The notes: generated by a model from the sequence alone, not told the origin. A stretch of DNA of 64,000 nt from Kibdelosporangium sp. MJ126-NF4 (GCF_000826545.1 NZ_CDME01000002.1:1559187-1623186); one strand, 5' to 3'; counted from the stretch's first letter, positions 1 through 10,034 are shown. Program-made: numbers and translations.

Positions 1-147
1 CGCCGTTGCCGGGGTCAGCCCGTCCGCGCTGTCCGAGCCGCTCGCCGACATGTGGACGGTGAACACGTCCACCGCGCTGGCGGTTCCGGTGGTGAGGCAT
101 GTGGCGGCCAGAAGGGCACCGGCCAGTACCGAGCCGATCCGCATCAT
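1..147 (-). CDS. Secreted protein, probable right-handed beta-helix family (3' part off window)
   Basis: Only the first 49 codons are present; the gene runs off the left edge. The start at 147 (ATGATG) follows an AGGAAAGGACTG ribosome-binding site. The translation opens with a signal peptide (MMRIGSVLAGALLAATCLTT, then GTASA as the likely cleavage region). It continues into VHMSASGSDSADGLTPATA. That 'ASGSDSxDGLTPATA' pattern is the usual mature N-terminus of actinobacterial pectate-lyase-like or DUF1565-type parallel beta-helix exoproteins, so I infer a secreted carbohydrate-active or beta-helix protein. The catalytic part is not visible, so the enzyme class cannot be stated. The stem-loop at 172-217 separates it from the lectin gene upstream on the same strand. 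Confidence 0.6.
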   Translation of the reverse strand, partial: MMRIGSVLAGALLAATCLTTGTASAVDVFTVHMSASGSDSADGLTPATA

Positions 148-171
148 CAGTCCTTTCCTGCCTGGTCACCC

Positions 172-217
172 CTCGTGAGTGTTTAGGCGAGTTCTAACCG
201 GCCTAAACACTCACGAG
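172..217. terminator. Stem-loop gene-end element, copy 1
   Basis: A perfect 17-bp inverted repeat, CTCGTGAGTGTTTAGGC (172-188) and GCCTAAACACTCACGAG (201-217), encloses the loop GAGTTCTAACCG. It lies 5 bp beyond the stop codon of the leftward lectin gene. The same arm and the same loop core (GTTCTAACCGG) recur at 10083-10128. The two arms occur separately at 47468-47485 and 50783-50800. Position and symmetry suggest a terminator or mRNA 3'-end stabiliser; there is no long U tract. Confidence 0.7.
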
Positions 218-222
218 AGCTT

Positions 223-3200
223 TCAGGCTTCGGGGCGGAGGTAGAACAGTTGGTTGGTCTTGGTGAGGTCGCCGCAGGACCACTGGACGAGCGTGGCTCC
301 GTTGTTCTGGCTGGCGCCTTTGACGTCCAGGCACTTCTCGCTGTGCACCGGCCGCAGCCGGACCACCACGTCCACGCCGCTGCCCTCGACGTACTCCAAG
401 CGGAACTGCTGGTTGGCCTGGGGGATGCCGGATCCGTTGCAGGTCCACTGCACGGCCGCGGCTCCGTCGACGTGTTGCCAGGTGTAGACGTCGACGCACA
501 TCTTCGAGGAAACGCCCTTGAGGTAGAAGTACTCCGTCGCGCCCTGGCGTTCGACGGTGAACTGCTGCTTCTTCTCGCCGAGCACACAGTCGGACTGGGT
601 GATCGCGGTCCCCCGGACCGCGTCGGTGGAGCCGAGGCATTTCTCGCTGTGTCTCGGGTAGATCCGGTAGACCTGTCCCGGTTCGACGGTGAACGGCGTG
701 TTCGTGTCGCCGACGTAGCCTTCCCAGCCCGGTTGTTTGTCCGCGAAGGACGTTCCGGTGGACGCGAAGGTGTACATCCGGCGGTTGCCGTTGCCGGTGG
801 CGTACAGCGCGGCGACGTCGGCACGGCCGTCGCCGGTGAAGTCACCCGTCGACAGCACGGCAGCGCCGGTGTCGAAGCCCGTGCCCGACCACCAGACCGC
901 GTCGGTCCACGCGGCCGTGCCCGTCGCGGGCGCCGTCAGCACGTTCAGCCTCGCCGTGTTCCCACCGCGATCCGACATGATCACGATCTCGTCCCTGCGC
1001 CCGGTGCCGTCCACATCGGCCGCCAGGAACGTCGCGGTCGCCCTCGCCAGGTTTCCCGCGCCGCTGTCCCACCGCTGCACCGGAGCTGAGAGTCCATACT
1101 GGACCCATAGTTTCGTCTGCGCTCCGTCGTAGCCGCGCAGCTGGCCGATGTCCGCGCGGCCGTCGCCGTCGAAGTCGCCCGCGACGAAACTCGTCGCGGT
1201 CAGGTCGAGGCCCGCGGCGCCGCTGTCCCAACGCATGACCGGCGCACCGAATCCGCCGTCGGCCGCGGTGTGCACCCAGAGCTTGGTCTGCTCGCCCTGG
1301 TAGCCCTGGAAGACCGCGATGTCGTCGTCACCGTCGTCGTCGAAGTCCCCGGCGACCATCTTCAGGTGGGACAGGTGGTACGTCGTGCCCACCCAACTCT
1401 CCGCCTCCGACACGAACCTGTTGCCGTCGGAGCGCAACAGGAACAGGCGGGTCTTGCGGTCGGGATCCTCACGCAGGATGGCGATGTCACCGAGCCCGTC
1501 GCCGGTGAAGTCGCCGCGCACGGTCGCGGTGCGGAACGCGGGGAACCCGCCGTTCACCCCGGTGTCCCAGCCGACGTGACCGGTGGGGAACCCGCTGCCG
1601 CCCGCGACGAAGTTCCATGCGGCAGTGCGGTTGTCGCCCAGGTCGAACACGGCCGCCACGTCCGCGCGGCGGTCGCCGTTGGTGTCACCGCGTACAGGCG
1701 CCGCCGTGACCGCACGGGGCTTGGCCGTGAGGCTCCAGGTGGCGGGTGCGGAGCTGCCGTTGCCCGCGCGGTCGATGGCGCGCACGTACAGCGTGCGGCT
1801 GATTCCTATTGTCCCGCCGGGCGAATCGGACCACAGCGTGATCGGGACGCTCGCCGACCCGTCCGGCGCGGCGCCGACCCAGGAGGTGATCCGGTCGGGG
1901 TTGAAGCCGTAGCGGTACCCGGCGATGTCGGTATCAGCCGCCGCACGGCCGAACGTCACGATGCCCGTCTCACCGACCGAACGTACAGCCGTGCCGTTCG
2001 GGTAGTCCGTGGACGCCACGACCGGTGTCCCCGGCTTCACCTTGTCCACAGTGAACGCGCAGCGCTCGGTGTACGGGCTGACCAGGCCACTGGCGTCACG
2101 AGCCCTGGCACGGTAGCCGAACACGGCGCCGGGCTGGTCCTCCGGCAGCACACCGGGATCCAGTGGCGGCCAGCTGAACGCGCCACCGGAGCCGATCAGC
2201 GGCGTGGCCAGTGTCCTGATGACGGTGTCGCCGCTGAGGATCTCCAGCTCCCCGGCGAGGTTCTCGCCCTCGGGGTCGGAGATGACCGCGGAGAACGACG
2301 GTGTGCTCGTGCTGAACGCGGTCGGGGCCGCCGCGGTCGCGCACGGCTTCGGCGGCTCGACGTTCACGTCGGCAGGCACCCGTGGCCGCGAGTTGTACTC
2401 GACGTTGATCCTCGCCGTGTTGGCGTAGAAGTACTTCCACTGGTCCTGACTGGTCTCCACATCGGAGTTGATCTTGAGGCCGAAGGTGACGGTGTCCTTG
2501 TCGCCGGTCGCGGTGTCCTGCATCAGCTTCATCAGCGCCGGTGAGGAGAGCTCCATCGGGAAGTCCGGCTTCGGGCACGCGCTGGACTCGTTGGCGGTGC
2601 CCTTCGCCGACGCCAGGTAGGTCAGCCAGTGGCTCTTGGAGTTGTTCCAGGTCAGCGGAACGGCCGGATCGATCGGCCTGGTGTTCCAGAGATCGACACC
2701 GGTCGCCGCGCACGCGGCGGAGTGGTCCATCGTGACCGAGAACCAGGCCTTGGTGATCTTGGAACCGGCGATCATGCCGGTGTTCATCTGGAACAGCGAG
2801 CGGTAGAGGCCCGCGGTGCCCCACGTCTTGCCGACCTTGGCCTTGTTGTTCTCCTTGGTGGTCCAGTACGACTCGCCCGCGTCGTCCCGGTTGACGTAGG
2901 TCCAGCGGTTGGCCCCGGCGCTGTAGGACGGGTCGATGTACACCGGGAACGTCGTGTCGGGCGAGGTCAGCATCCGCGTGTCGGGGACGACCGTGAGCTG
3001 GCCCGGCTCCACCTGTAGCCCCATGGCACGCTCCTCGGAGCGCACTTTCCCGGCCAGGGCGATCTTCTGTGCCGAGGAGTCCCACATGCTCGGGGTGCCG
3101 GAGGCGAACACTGTCCGGCCTTGGTCGTCCACAACAGACGTGGCACCGTCGGCGCCGGGCCGGACGGTCAGTCCCTTCGTCGCGGTGCCATACCTGATCG

Positions 3201-3714
3201 CCCGCAGTTCCGGGTTCGCGGCGGCCGCGGCGTTCTTGACCACCAGCAGCTGGGAGAAACCGTCCGAGTCGGCCCGCACCCGCATGTCGACGCCCGGCAG
3301 CACCTCGGGATACGTGGCCGTGTCACCGGCGAGTTCCGGCGAAGGCAGCGAACCTGGCCACGACAGGGAGAACTGCCTGCTGTCCCGTTCCGCGGTGACG
3401 AACGGCGCGGTCCCGCCACCGGACAGGCGCAGCCCGATGACCGTTGCCCGAGGACTGATCGAACCGTCGGCGGCGCGGACCAGTGTGGTGTCGATCGGCA
3501 CCCAGTCGCCGCCCTTGCGCGTACGAACAGGACCCGCGTACACCTCCATCGTCCGGGTGCCGGAAGGGTTGGCGAACACCCGTGTCGTCTCGGTGCGCAG
3601 TTCGGTCACTTCGACCGGCGCGGCGGTCTTCTCGGCTGGTGGCGAGGCATGCGCCACCGTGCCACAGAGCGACGCTGTGAGACAGAAGGCCAGTAAGGCG
3701 GGCATGGCGGACAT
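223..3714 (-). CDS. Secreted DNRLRE / FG-GAP / ricin-B lectin protein
   Basis: 1163-residue exported multidomain protein. I chose the ATG at 3714 because AAGGAG precedes it and it opens directly into a signal peptide (MSAMPALLAFCLTASLCGTV, then AHA before SPPAEK); an in-frame ATG 24 codons upstream has no such support. The N-terminal third carries the stretch (VFANPSGTRTMEVYAGPVR, then GGDWVPIDTTL) that usually precedes a DNRLRE domain in RHS-type exoproteins. The DNRLRE-like region follows (about residues 230-440), then a fibronectin-like segment. Next come FG-GAP/VCBS calcium-binding repeats (about 670-980; DTNGDRRADVAAV, DFDGDGRADI and others). The C-terminus is a ricin-type beta-trefoil (about 1010-1160; CLDVKGASQNNGATLVQWSC). 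It probably binds extracellular polysaccharide or cell wall. It is divergent from the RHS gene at 3873, whose N-terminal partner domains it resembles. Domain calls are firm; the role is inferred. Confidence 0.82.
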   Translation of the reverse strand: MSAMPALLAFCLTASLCGTVAHASPPAEKTAAPVEVTELRTETTRVFANPSGTRTMEVYAGPVRTRKGGDWVPIDTTLVRAADGSISPRATVIGLRLSGGGTAPFVTAERDSRQFSLSWPGSLPSPELAGDTATYPEVLPGVDMRVRADSDGFSQLLVVKNAAAAANPELRAIRYGTATKGLTVRPGADGATSVVDDQGRTVFASGTPSMWDSSAQKIALAGKVRSEERAMGLQVEPGQLTVVPDTRMLTSPDTTFPVYIDPSYSAGANRWTYVNRDDAGESYWTTKENNKAKVGKTWGTAGLYRSLFQMNTGMIAGSKITKAWFSVTMDHSAACAATGVDLWNTRPIDPAVPLTWNNSKSHWLTYLASAKGTANESSACPKPDFPMELSSPALMKLMQDTATGDKDTVTFGLKINSDVETSQDQWKYFYANTARINVEYNSRPRVPADVNVEPPKPCATAAAPTAFSTSTPSFSAVISDPEGENLAGELEILSGDTVIRTLATPLIGSGGAFSWPPLDPGVLPEDQPGAVFGYRARARDASGLVSPYTERCAFTVDKVKPGTPVVASTDYPNGTAVRSVGETGIVTFGRAAADTDIAGYRYGFNPDRITSWVGAAPDGSASVPITLWSDSPGGTIGISRTLYVRAIDRAGNGSSAPATWSLTAKPRAVTAAPVRGDTNGDRRADVAAVFDLGDNRTAAWNFVAGGSGFPTGHVGWDTGVNGGFPAFRTATVRGDFTGDGLGDIAILREDPDRKTRLFLLRSDGNRFVSEAESWVGTTYHLSHLKMVAGDFDDDGDDDIAVFQGYQGEQTKLWVHTAADGGFGAPVMRWDSGAAGLDLTATSFVAGDFDGDGRADIGQLRGYDGAQTKLWVQYGLSAPVQRWDSGAGNLARATATFLAADVDGTGRRDEIVIMSDRGGNTARLNVLTAPATGTAAWTDAVWWSGTGFDTGAAVLSTGDFTGDGRADVAALYATGNGNRRMYTFASTGTSFADKQPGWEGYVGDTNTPFTVEPGQVYRIYPRHSEKCLGSTDAVRGTAITQSDCVLGEKKQQFTVERQGATEYFYLKGVSSKMCVDVYTWQHVDGAAAVQWTCNGSGIPQANQQFRLEYVEGSGVDVVVRLRPVHSEKCLDVKGASQNNGATLVQWSCGDLTKTNQLFYLRPEA

Positions 3715-3772
3715 CGGCGCTCCTTGACGAAGTGTCGAGGAGAATCCAAGCGCGCGGGTCGCGCACACGAAA

Positions 3773-3798
3773 AGCGTTTCCAGCACGGCTGAAACGCT
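3773..3798. promoter_or_regulatory. Inverted-repeat operator in the lectin/RHS divergent promoter
   Basis: AGCGTTTC (3773-3780) and GAAACGCT (3791-3798) form a perfect 8-bp inverted repeat with a 10-bp spacer, between the divergent lectin and RHS starts. Read on either strand the arms contain GGAAACGCTTTTC-like sequence, resembling LacI-family operators. A related arrangement lies upstream of the FG-GAP gene (11258-11290), so a shared regulator is plausible. No regulator gene is encoded next to it. Confidence 0.5.
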
Positions 3799-3872
3799 GT
3801 CGGGCCGGAAATCGCCGTTCTTACGATTCGCTGTCGCACACCAGTGGTGTGTCCACTACGAGGAGGCGGCAC

Positions 3873-6800
3873 GTGAGAAGTACGAGGCGTCGGCTGGCAG
3901 CCGGCGCGATCAGTGTGGCATTGGCGGTGAGCTCCCTGACGGTGACGTCGGCCGTGGCGGCTCCCGGCTCCGGCATCACCTTCCACCCGGGACGCGAGCA
4001 CCCTGTCCCCGGCCGCAACGCGGTCGCGGTGGCCCCGGAACCGAGCGTCACCGACGCGGCCGCTGTGCGCAAGGCACCGGCGGTGACCTGGCCGAAGCCC
4101 GGTGTCGCCGAGGTGACGCTCGGCGCGCAGCGGGCGGCGGCCGGGCACGTCCGCGCCGGTGATCTCCCGGTGTCGATCGGCCGTCCGGCGGGAGCCGCTG
4201 TCGCGGCGGCGGACGCCGTCCCCGGGAAGGTCCGGGTCGAGGTTCTCGGCCAACGGATCGAAGGTCCGGTGCTGCGGATCACGCGCGCCGACGGAGCCCG
4301 TCAGGCCGGTCCGGTTTCGGTCCAGCTGGACTACTCCGGTTTCGCCCAGGCCTACGGTGCCGACTGGGCGGTGCGCCTGCGTCTGGCCGCGTTGCCCGAG
4401 TGCGCGCTGACCACACCGGACCGCGACGAGTGCGGCGCCACTCCCCTGGCCACCCAGAACAACGGGTCCGGCACGCTGACCGCGCAGGCCACGGCAGGCG
4501 CGGACGCCAAGTCCGGCCTGTACGCGCTGATGGCCGGTGAATCCTCAGGTGCCGGTGACTACAAGGAATCCTCGCTGTCGCCGTCCGCCACCTGGACGGC
4601 CGGTGGTTCCTCCGGCGACTTCGCCTGGAACTACCCGATGGTCGTGCCACCGAACGTGAACGCGGCGGCGCCACAGTTGGCCCTGTCGTACTCGTCGGGC
4701 TCGATGGACGGCCGCACCTCGGCCAGCAACAACCAGCCGTCGTGGGCCGGTGAGGGCTTCGAGTTCCAGCCGGGCGGGTACATCGAGCGGCGGTACGTCG
4801 CCTGCTCGACGGACATGAAGAACGGCGCGAACAACACCAAGAAGACCGGTGACACGTGCTGGAAGACCGACAACGCGACGTTCGCGCTCAACGGCAGGGG
4901 CGGCGAGCTCGTGCTGGACGACGCGACGAAGACCTGGAAGCCCCGCAAGGACGACGGCGCCGTGGTCGAGCGGATGACCGGCGCCGCCAACGGTGACGAC
5001 AACGGCGAGTACTGGAAGATGACCACTCGCGACGGCACCGAGTTCTACTTCGGACTCAACCGGCTGCCCGGCTGGGCGACCGGCAACGAGGTGACCGAGT
5101 CGACGTGGACCAACCGGGTCTACGGAAACCACGCGAGCGAGCCGTGCCACAAGGCCGCGTTCACCGACTCGTCGTGCATGCAGGGCTGGCGGTGGAACCT
5201 CGACTACGTCGTCGACCGGCACGGCAACACGATCAGCTACTTCTACGACACCGAGACCAACAACTACGGACGGGAGCTGACCGCCACCAAGGTCTCGTCC
5301 TACGTCCGCGGCGGCTACCTGAGCAGGATCGACTACGGCCAGTTCGACGGCAAGGTGTACAGCACCAAGCCGGTCGGCCAGGTCGCCATGCAGGTCGCCG
5401 ACCGGTGCATTCCCAACATCCCCGCCGGTGACTGTGTCTCCGGCAAGCCGGGCAACTGGCCGGACACCCCGTGGGACCAGGCCTGCGCCAGCACGACCAA
5501 CTGCAAGAACAAGTACTCGCAGACGTTCTGGACGCAGAAGCGCCTGGCGAAGCTGACCACCAGGGTGTGGAACGGGACGGCATTGCGTGACGTCAACTCG
5601 TGGGCGTTCGAGCACACCTACCCCGCGCCGGGCGACGGGACCAGGGCGGGCATGTGGCTGGCGTCGGTGACCCAGACCGGCCTTGGCGGCCCGGCGCCGA
5701 TCACGTTGCCGAAGACCACGTTCGACGGCGTGCAGATGGGCAACCGGGTCGACAGCACCAACGACATGGTGCCGCCGATGAACTGGTGGCGGATGAAGAA
5801 GGTCAACACCGACACCGGTGGCCAGGTGGTCGTGAACTACCATCCGCAGGAGTGCGCGCCCGCCGGGCCACGGCCCGCGCCGGACACCAACACACTGCGC
5901 TGCCACCCGCTCAAGTGGACGCCGGACACTCCGGACGGCGCGGCGAAGGAACGCACCGACTGGTTCAACAAGTACGTCATCAGCGGTGTCACCGAGAAGG
6001 ACCTCACGACCGGTGTCGTGGCCGAGCAGACGAGCGTCGAATACCCCGGCACACCCGCTTGGCGGCACGACGACGAGGACGGCCTGGTCCCCGAGGACCG
6101 CAAGACCTGGTCGCAGTGGCGTGGCTACGACAAGGTCCGGGTGCGCAAGGGTGACGCGTCCGGCGAGCAGTCGATGACCGACACCCTGTACTACCGGGGC
6201 ATGGACGGTGACAAGACCGCGTCCGGCGGCAAGAAGTCCGTCGAGCTGGTCGACTCCCGCAACGGCCGGTGGCGCGACAGCGATCCGTTGTCCAGCAACG
6301 AACTCGAGGAGATCAAGTACACCAAGGCCGGTGGCGCCATGCTGTCCCGGTCGATCACCGACCACTGGCTGGCCGGGCCGACCGCCGTCCGCAAGGCGGT
6401 GTGGGGCACCACCGAGTCGTTCCAGACCGGGGAGAAGAAGTCCCGGCAGGGCCACCTGTTGGCCGATGGCACCTGGCGGGAGACCGGCAGTGACAACACC
6501 TACGACGATCGTGGCGTGCTGCTGCAGGCGGCCGAGCTGAACGACACGAGCAACCCGAACGACGACATCTGCACGCGGTACAGCTACGCGGCCAAGGGAT
6601 CGACGCAGCTGCCGGAACTGCCGTACCGCAAGCAGACCGTGTCAGTGAGCTGCGACAAGCCGGTCACTCCGGAGACGGTCACCGACGACGACCGCTTCTA
6701 CTACGACGGCAACGACACGCTCGGCGCGCCGCCCACCATCGGTGACGTGACCCGTCAGGAAGAGCTGTCCGGCTGGGCCAACGGAGCCCCGACCTACGTG

Positions 6801-9800
6801 ACGACCACCCGCGCCAAGCACGACGTCTACGGCCGTCCGATCGAGGTCTACGACGCCCAGAACAAGAAGTCGACGACGACCTACGCCCCGGCGACCGGCC
6901 CGGTCACGAAGGTCACGGTCGCCAACTCGTTGGGGCACACGACGGTCTCCGAGATGGACCCGGCGTGGGGCGAGGAAACCAACGTCACACACCCCGGCGA
7001 CCGCAGGTCCAGGACGACCTACGACGCGTTGGGCCGCACGCTCAGAGAATGGGAACCGGGCACCAACCCCGACACACGCCCGGCCGACCGCGAGTACGGC
7101 TACCTGTTCCGCAACAACGGCCCCAACGTGGTCACCAACAAGGACCTCCAGCCGGACGGCAGCTACGACACGGACTACGAGCTGTACGACGGGGACATGC
7201 GCCTGCGGCAGACCCAGGCCCCGGCGCCGGGTGGTGGCCGCACGGTCATCGACCACGTCTACAACTCCCGTGGCCTGGAGGTCAAGCAGAACGGGCCGTA
7301 CTTCAACGAGGCACCACCGGGATTCGACGTGCTCATCCCGGACGAGGACCAGCTGACGGCGCAGACGGTCACCGAGTACGACGGCGCCGACCAGCCGACC
7401 GCGCAGATCTTCAAGGTCAAGGGTGTCGAGAAGTGGCGGACCAGCTACCGGCACTCCGCCGACCGCCAGGACGTCGACCCACCGACCGGGGAGACCCCGA
7501 CGACCTCGATCCTCGACTCCGAGGGCCGGGTCGTGGAACTCCGGCAGTACAAGGGCGAGACGCCGACCGGCGCCTACGACAAGACGACCTACGGCTACGA
7601 CAGCGAAGGACAGCTGCTGTCGATCACCGACCCGGCGGGCAACGTCTGGCGCAACACCTACGACGCGCGTGGTCGCAAGACCAGCACTCTGGACCCGGAC
7701 CGTGGGCTCACCGAGTACACGTACGACGAAGCCGGGCTGATGACAAGCGTCAAGGACGCGCGTGGCGTCCAGCTCGTCTACACCTACGACGAACTGGCCA
7801 GAAGGACCGGGCTGTACGAGGGGTCGACCTCCGGGACGAAACGCGCCGAGTGGACCTACGACACCGTCGCTGTCGGCTTCCCCGCGACCTCGACACGATG
7901 GGTGAACGGAGCCGCGTACACCACGGCGATCTCCGGCTACGACGCGGGCGGCCGCGCGACGGGCACGAAGATCACCATCCCGGCCGCCGAGGGCAAACTC
8001 GCCGGGACCTACGAGTTCGGCAACGCGTACGGTGTGGACGGTGAGATCACCACCCAGAAGCTGCCCGCTGTGGCCGGGTTCGCGGAGGAGACACTCGCCT
8101 TCGGGTACAACGGCTACGGTCTGGCGACGACGCTGAAGGGCAAGACGTCGTACGTCACCGGGACCACCTACACCCCGTACGGCGAGATGGAGAGCGCGAC
8201 GCTGTCGACCGGCGGCAAGGCGGTGAAGCAGTCCTTCGAGTACGAGGAAGGCACTCGCCGTCTGACGCGGGCGGTGGTGCAGAGCGACTCCAGCCCGACT
8301 GATCTGTCCAATGTGTCCTACAGCTACGACCCGGCTGGGAACATCAGGCGGATCGCGGACTCGACGGACGCGGACACACAGTGTTTCGGGTACGACTACC
8401 TGCGCAGGCTCACCACCGCGACGACACCGAAGAACGGTGACTGCGCGTCGGCGGAGCTGGGCGGCCCGGCGCCGTACGCTCTGGCGTGGACGTTCGACGC
8501 GGTCGGCAACCGGTTGAGCGAGACCAAGACCGGCGCTGACGGCAAGTCGACGACGTCGACCTACAGCTATCCCGCCCCTGGCCAGCCGCAGCCGCACACG
8601 CTGCGCAAGGTGACGACGGGCAGCAAGGTCGAGGACTACGGCTACGACGCCACCGGCAACACCACCGCGCGCAAGGGCCAAGCCCTCGAATGGGACGCCG
8701 AAGGCCTGCTGGCCAAGGTGACCGAGAGCGGCAAGAGCACGTCGTTCGTGTACGACTCGAACGGCGAGCGGCTGATCCGCCGGGACGCCACCGGGACGAC
8801 GCTGTATCTCGGTGACACGGAAGTCCGCCTGGACGCGAGCAACGTCCTGTCCGGCACCCGGTACTACACCCACGCCGGGCACGTGGTGGCGATCCGCACC
8901 GCCGACGGCAAGGTGTCCTGGCTGACGGCCGATCACCACACCACCGGACAGCTGGCGATCGACTCGGACACCCAGGCGGTGCAACGCCGCAGGATCACGC
9001 CCTACGGCGAGACCCGGGGCGCGGAACCGACGAACTGGCCAGGGCAACGCGGGTTCGTCAACGGCACCAACGATCCCACGACCGGCCTGGTGCACCTCGG
9101 CGCGCGGGAGTACGACCAGTCGACCGGCCGGTTCATCTCGGTCGACCCGGTCATCGACCACGAGGACCCGCAGCAGCTGCACGGGTACGCGTACGCCAAC
9201 AACAGCCCGGTGACGTTCACCGACCCGGACGGCCGCTGGGGCTTCAGCATCAAGACCATCACCAAGACGGTCATCAAGCCGTTCGTCAAGACGGTCGTGC
9301 AGCCGGTGACCGACTGGGTCACCAAGTACACGCCGATCGTCGTCAACGCGGTGGTCAAGTGGGATCCGATCATCACCCCGATCGTCCGGCACGTGGTCAA
9401 GAAGATCCCGGCGGTCAAGAAGGTCGTGCAGACCATCAGGAAGGTGGTCAAGGATCCGAAGGGCTCGGCGAAGCGGTTCTACAAGAAGCACGTCAAACCC
9501 AAGATCGACCAGGCCAGGAAGTCGTGGAACAAGTACAAGAAGAAAGCCGCGTCGATCACCAAGAAGGCGATGAGCGCGGCGAAGAAGGGCGCACAGGTGG
9601 CCTGGAAGGAGGCACAGCCCGGCGGGAAGATCTGGGGCGCGGTGAAGATCGGGCTCACGGTGGCCAGTTTCACGCCGTTCTGCTCGGTCGCCTGCGGCGC
9701 GGTGGTGGCCGGGATGAGTGTCGCCGACGCGTACAAGGAATTCAAGGCGGGGAAGTACAACAAGGCCGGGATGGAGGTCGTCGGCATCCTCAGCTTCGGT

Positions 9801-10034
9801 GTCAGCACCAAGGTCGGGTTCGCGCTCAAGGGCGCGCGGCAGTATGCCGAGGTCATGGGTCGGGCGTCGACCGGAACAGCCCGGCTGCATCGGATCGCGA
9901 CGGCCAGGGTCAACGCGTTGGAGGGCATCGACAAGAAGCTGACCGCCATTGACGCGGGCATGCTGAGCAGGGATGTCGCGACCTACGGCGCGGGCTGGAA
10001 GTACAACGACAAACACTGGTCACAACGAGTGTGA
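3873..10034 (+). CDS. Secreted RHS/YD-repeat polymorphic-toxin-like protein
   Basis: 2053-residue protein. I chose the GTG at 3873: GAGGAGG lies just upstream, and it gives a basic signal peptide (RSTRRRLAAGAISVALAVSS, ending TSAVAA). The track's longer N-terminus would place 47 arginine-rich residues before the signal. About 100 YD-type motifs (YDAxGR, YTYDELARRTG and similar) fill residues 950-1700. The conserved RHS-core end follows at about 1740-1787 (GLVHLGAREYDQSTGRFISV, then NNSPVTFTDPDG). After this conserved DPDG comes a distinct 265-residue C-terminal domain: a lysine-rich amphipathic stretch (KKxxPAVKKVVQTIRKV and similar), a hydrophobic GLTVASFTPFCSVACGAVVAG segment and a short polar tail. 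RHS proteins of this type deliver variable C-terminal domains. No immunity-like gene follows; a strong hairpin and a convergent regulator do. The C-terminal activity is therefore unknown. Confidence 0.85.
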   Translation: MRSTRRRLAAGAISVALAVSSLTVTSAVAAPGSGITFHPGREHPVPGRNAVAVAPEPSVTDAAAVRKAPAVTWPKPGVAEVTLGAQRAAAGHVRAGDLPVSIGRPAGAAVAAADAVPGKVRVEVLGQRIEGPVLRITRADGARQAGPVSVQLDYSGFAQAYGADWAVRLRLAALPECALTTPDRDECGATPLATQNNGSGTLTAQATAGADAKSGLYALMAGESSGAGDYKESSLSPSATWTAGGSSGDFAWNYPMVVPPNVNAAAPQLALSYSSGSMDGRTSASNNQPSWAGEGFEFQPGGYIERRYVACSTDMKNGANNTKKTGDTCWKTDNATFALNGRGGELVLDDATKTWKPRKDDGAVVERMTGAANGDDNGEYWKMTTRDGTEFYFGLNRLPGWATGNEVTESTWTNRVYGNHASEPCHKAAFTDSSCMQGWRWNLDYVVDRHGNTISYFYDTETNNYGRELTATKVSSYVRGGYLSRIDYGQFDGKVYSTKPVGQVAMQVADRCIPNIPAGDCVSGKPGNWPDTPWDQACASTTNCKNKYSQTFWTQKRLAKLTTRVWNGTALRDVNSWAFEHTYPAPGDGTRAGMWLASVTQTGLGGPAPITLPKTTFDGVQMGNRVDSTNDMVPPMNWWRMKKVNTDTGGQVVVNYHPQECAPAGPRPAPDTNTLRCHPLKWTPDTPDGAAKERTDWFNKYVISGVTEKDLTTGVVAEQTSVEYPGTPAWRHDDEDGLVPEDRKTWSQWRGYDKVRVRKGDASGEQSMTDTLYYRGMDGDKTASGGKKSVELVDSRNGRWRDSDPLSSNELEEIKYTKAGGAMLSRSITDHWLAGPTAVRKAVWGTTESFQTGEKKSRQGHLLADGTWRETGSDNTYDDRGVLLQAAELNDTSNPNDDICTRYSYAAKGSTQLPELPYRKQTVSVSCDKPVTPETVTDDDRFYYDGNDTLGAPPTIGDVTRQEELSGWANGAPTYVTTTRAKHDVYGRPIEVYDAQNKKSTTTYAPATGPVTKVTVANSLGHTTVSEMDPAWGEETNVTHPGDRRSRTTYDALGRTLREWEPGTNPDTRPADREYGYLFRNNGPNVVTNKDLQPDGSYDTDYELYDGDMRLRQTQAPAPGGGRTVIDHVYNSRGLEVKQNGPYFNEAPPGFDVLIPDEDQLTAQTVTEYDGADQPTAQIFKVKGVEKWRTSYRHSADRQDVDPPTGETPTTSILDSEGRVVELRQYKGETPTGAYDKTTYGYDSEGQLLSITDPAGNVWRNTYDARGRKTSTLDPDRGLTEYTYDEAGLMTSVKDARGVQLVYTYDELARRTGLYEGSTSGTKRAEWTYDTVAVGFPATSTRWVNGAAYTTAISGYDAGGRATGTKITIPAAEGKLAGTYEFGNAYGVDGEITTQKLPAVAGFAEETLAFGYNGYGLATTLKGKTSYVTGTTYTPYGEMESATLSTGGKAVKQSFEYEEGTRRLTRAVVQSDSSPTDLSNVSYSYDPAGNIRRIADSTDADTQCFGYDYLRRLTTATTPKNGDCASAELGGPAPYALAWTFDAVGNRLSETKTGADGKSTTSTYSYPAPGQPQPHTLRKVTTGSKVEDYGYDATGNTTARKGQALEWDAEGLLAKVTESGKSTSFVYDSNGERLIRRDATGTTLYLGDTEVRLDASNVLSGTRYYTHAGHVVAIRTADGKVSWLTADHHTTGQLAIDSDTQAVQRRRITPYGETRGAEPTNWPGQRGFVNGTNDPTTGLVHLGAREYDQSTGRFISVDPVIDHEDPQQLHGYAYANNSPVTFTDPDGRWGFSIKTITKTVIKPFVKTVVQPVTDWVTKYTPIVVNAVVKWDPIITPIVRHVVKKIPAVKKVVQTIRKVVKDPKGSAKRFYKKHVKPKIDQARKSWNKYKKKAASITKKAMSAAKKGAQVAWKEAQPGGKIWGAVKIGLTVASFTPFCSVACGAVVAGMSVADAYKEFKAGKYNKAGMEVVGILSFGVSTKVGFALKGARQYAEVMGRASTGTARLHRIATARVNALEGIDKKLTAIDAGMLSRDVATYGAGWKYNDKHWSQRV

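Noticed and set aside
223..3714. Ricin-type lectin domain read as a toxin
   Set aside because: The beta-trefoil is the carbohydrate-binding module common in actinomycete exoenzymes; no RNA N-glycosidase domain is present.
6642..10016. 1124-aa minus-strand open frame opposite the RHS gene
   Set aside because: Antisense shadow of the YD repeats, with low-complexity Arg/Val/Leu content.
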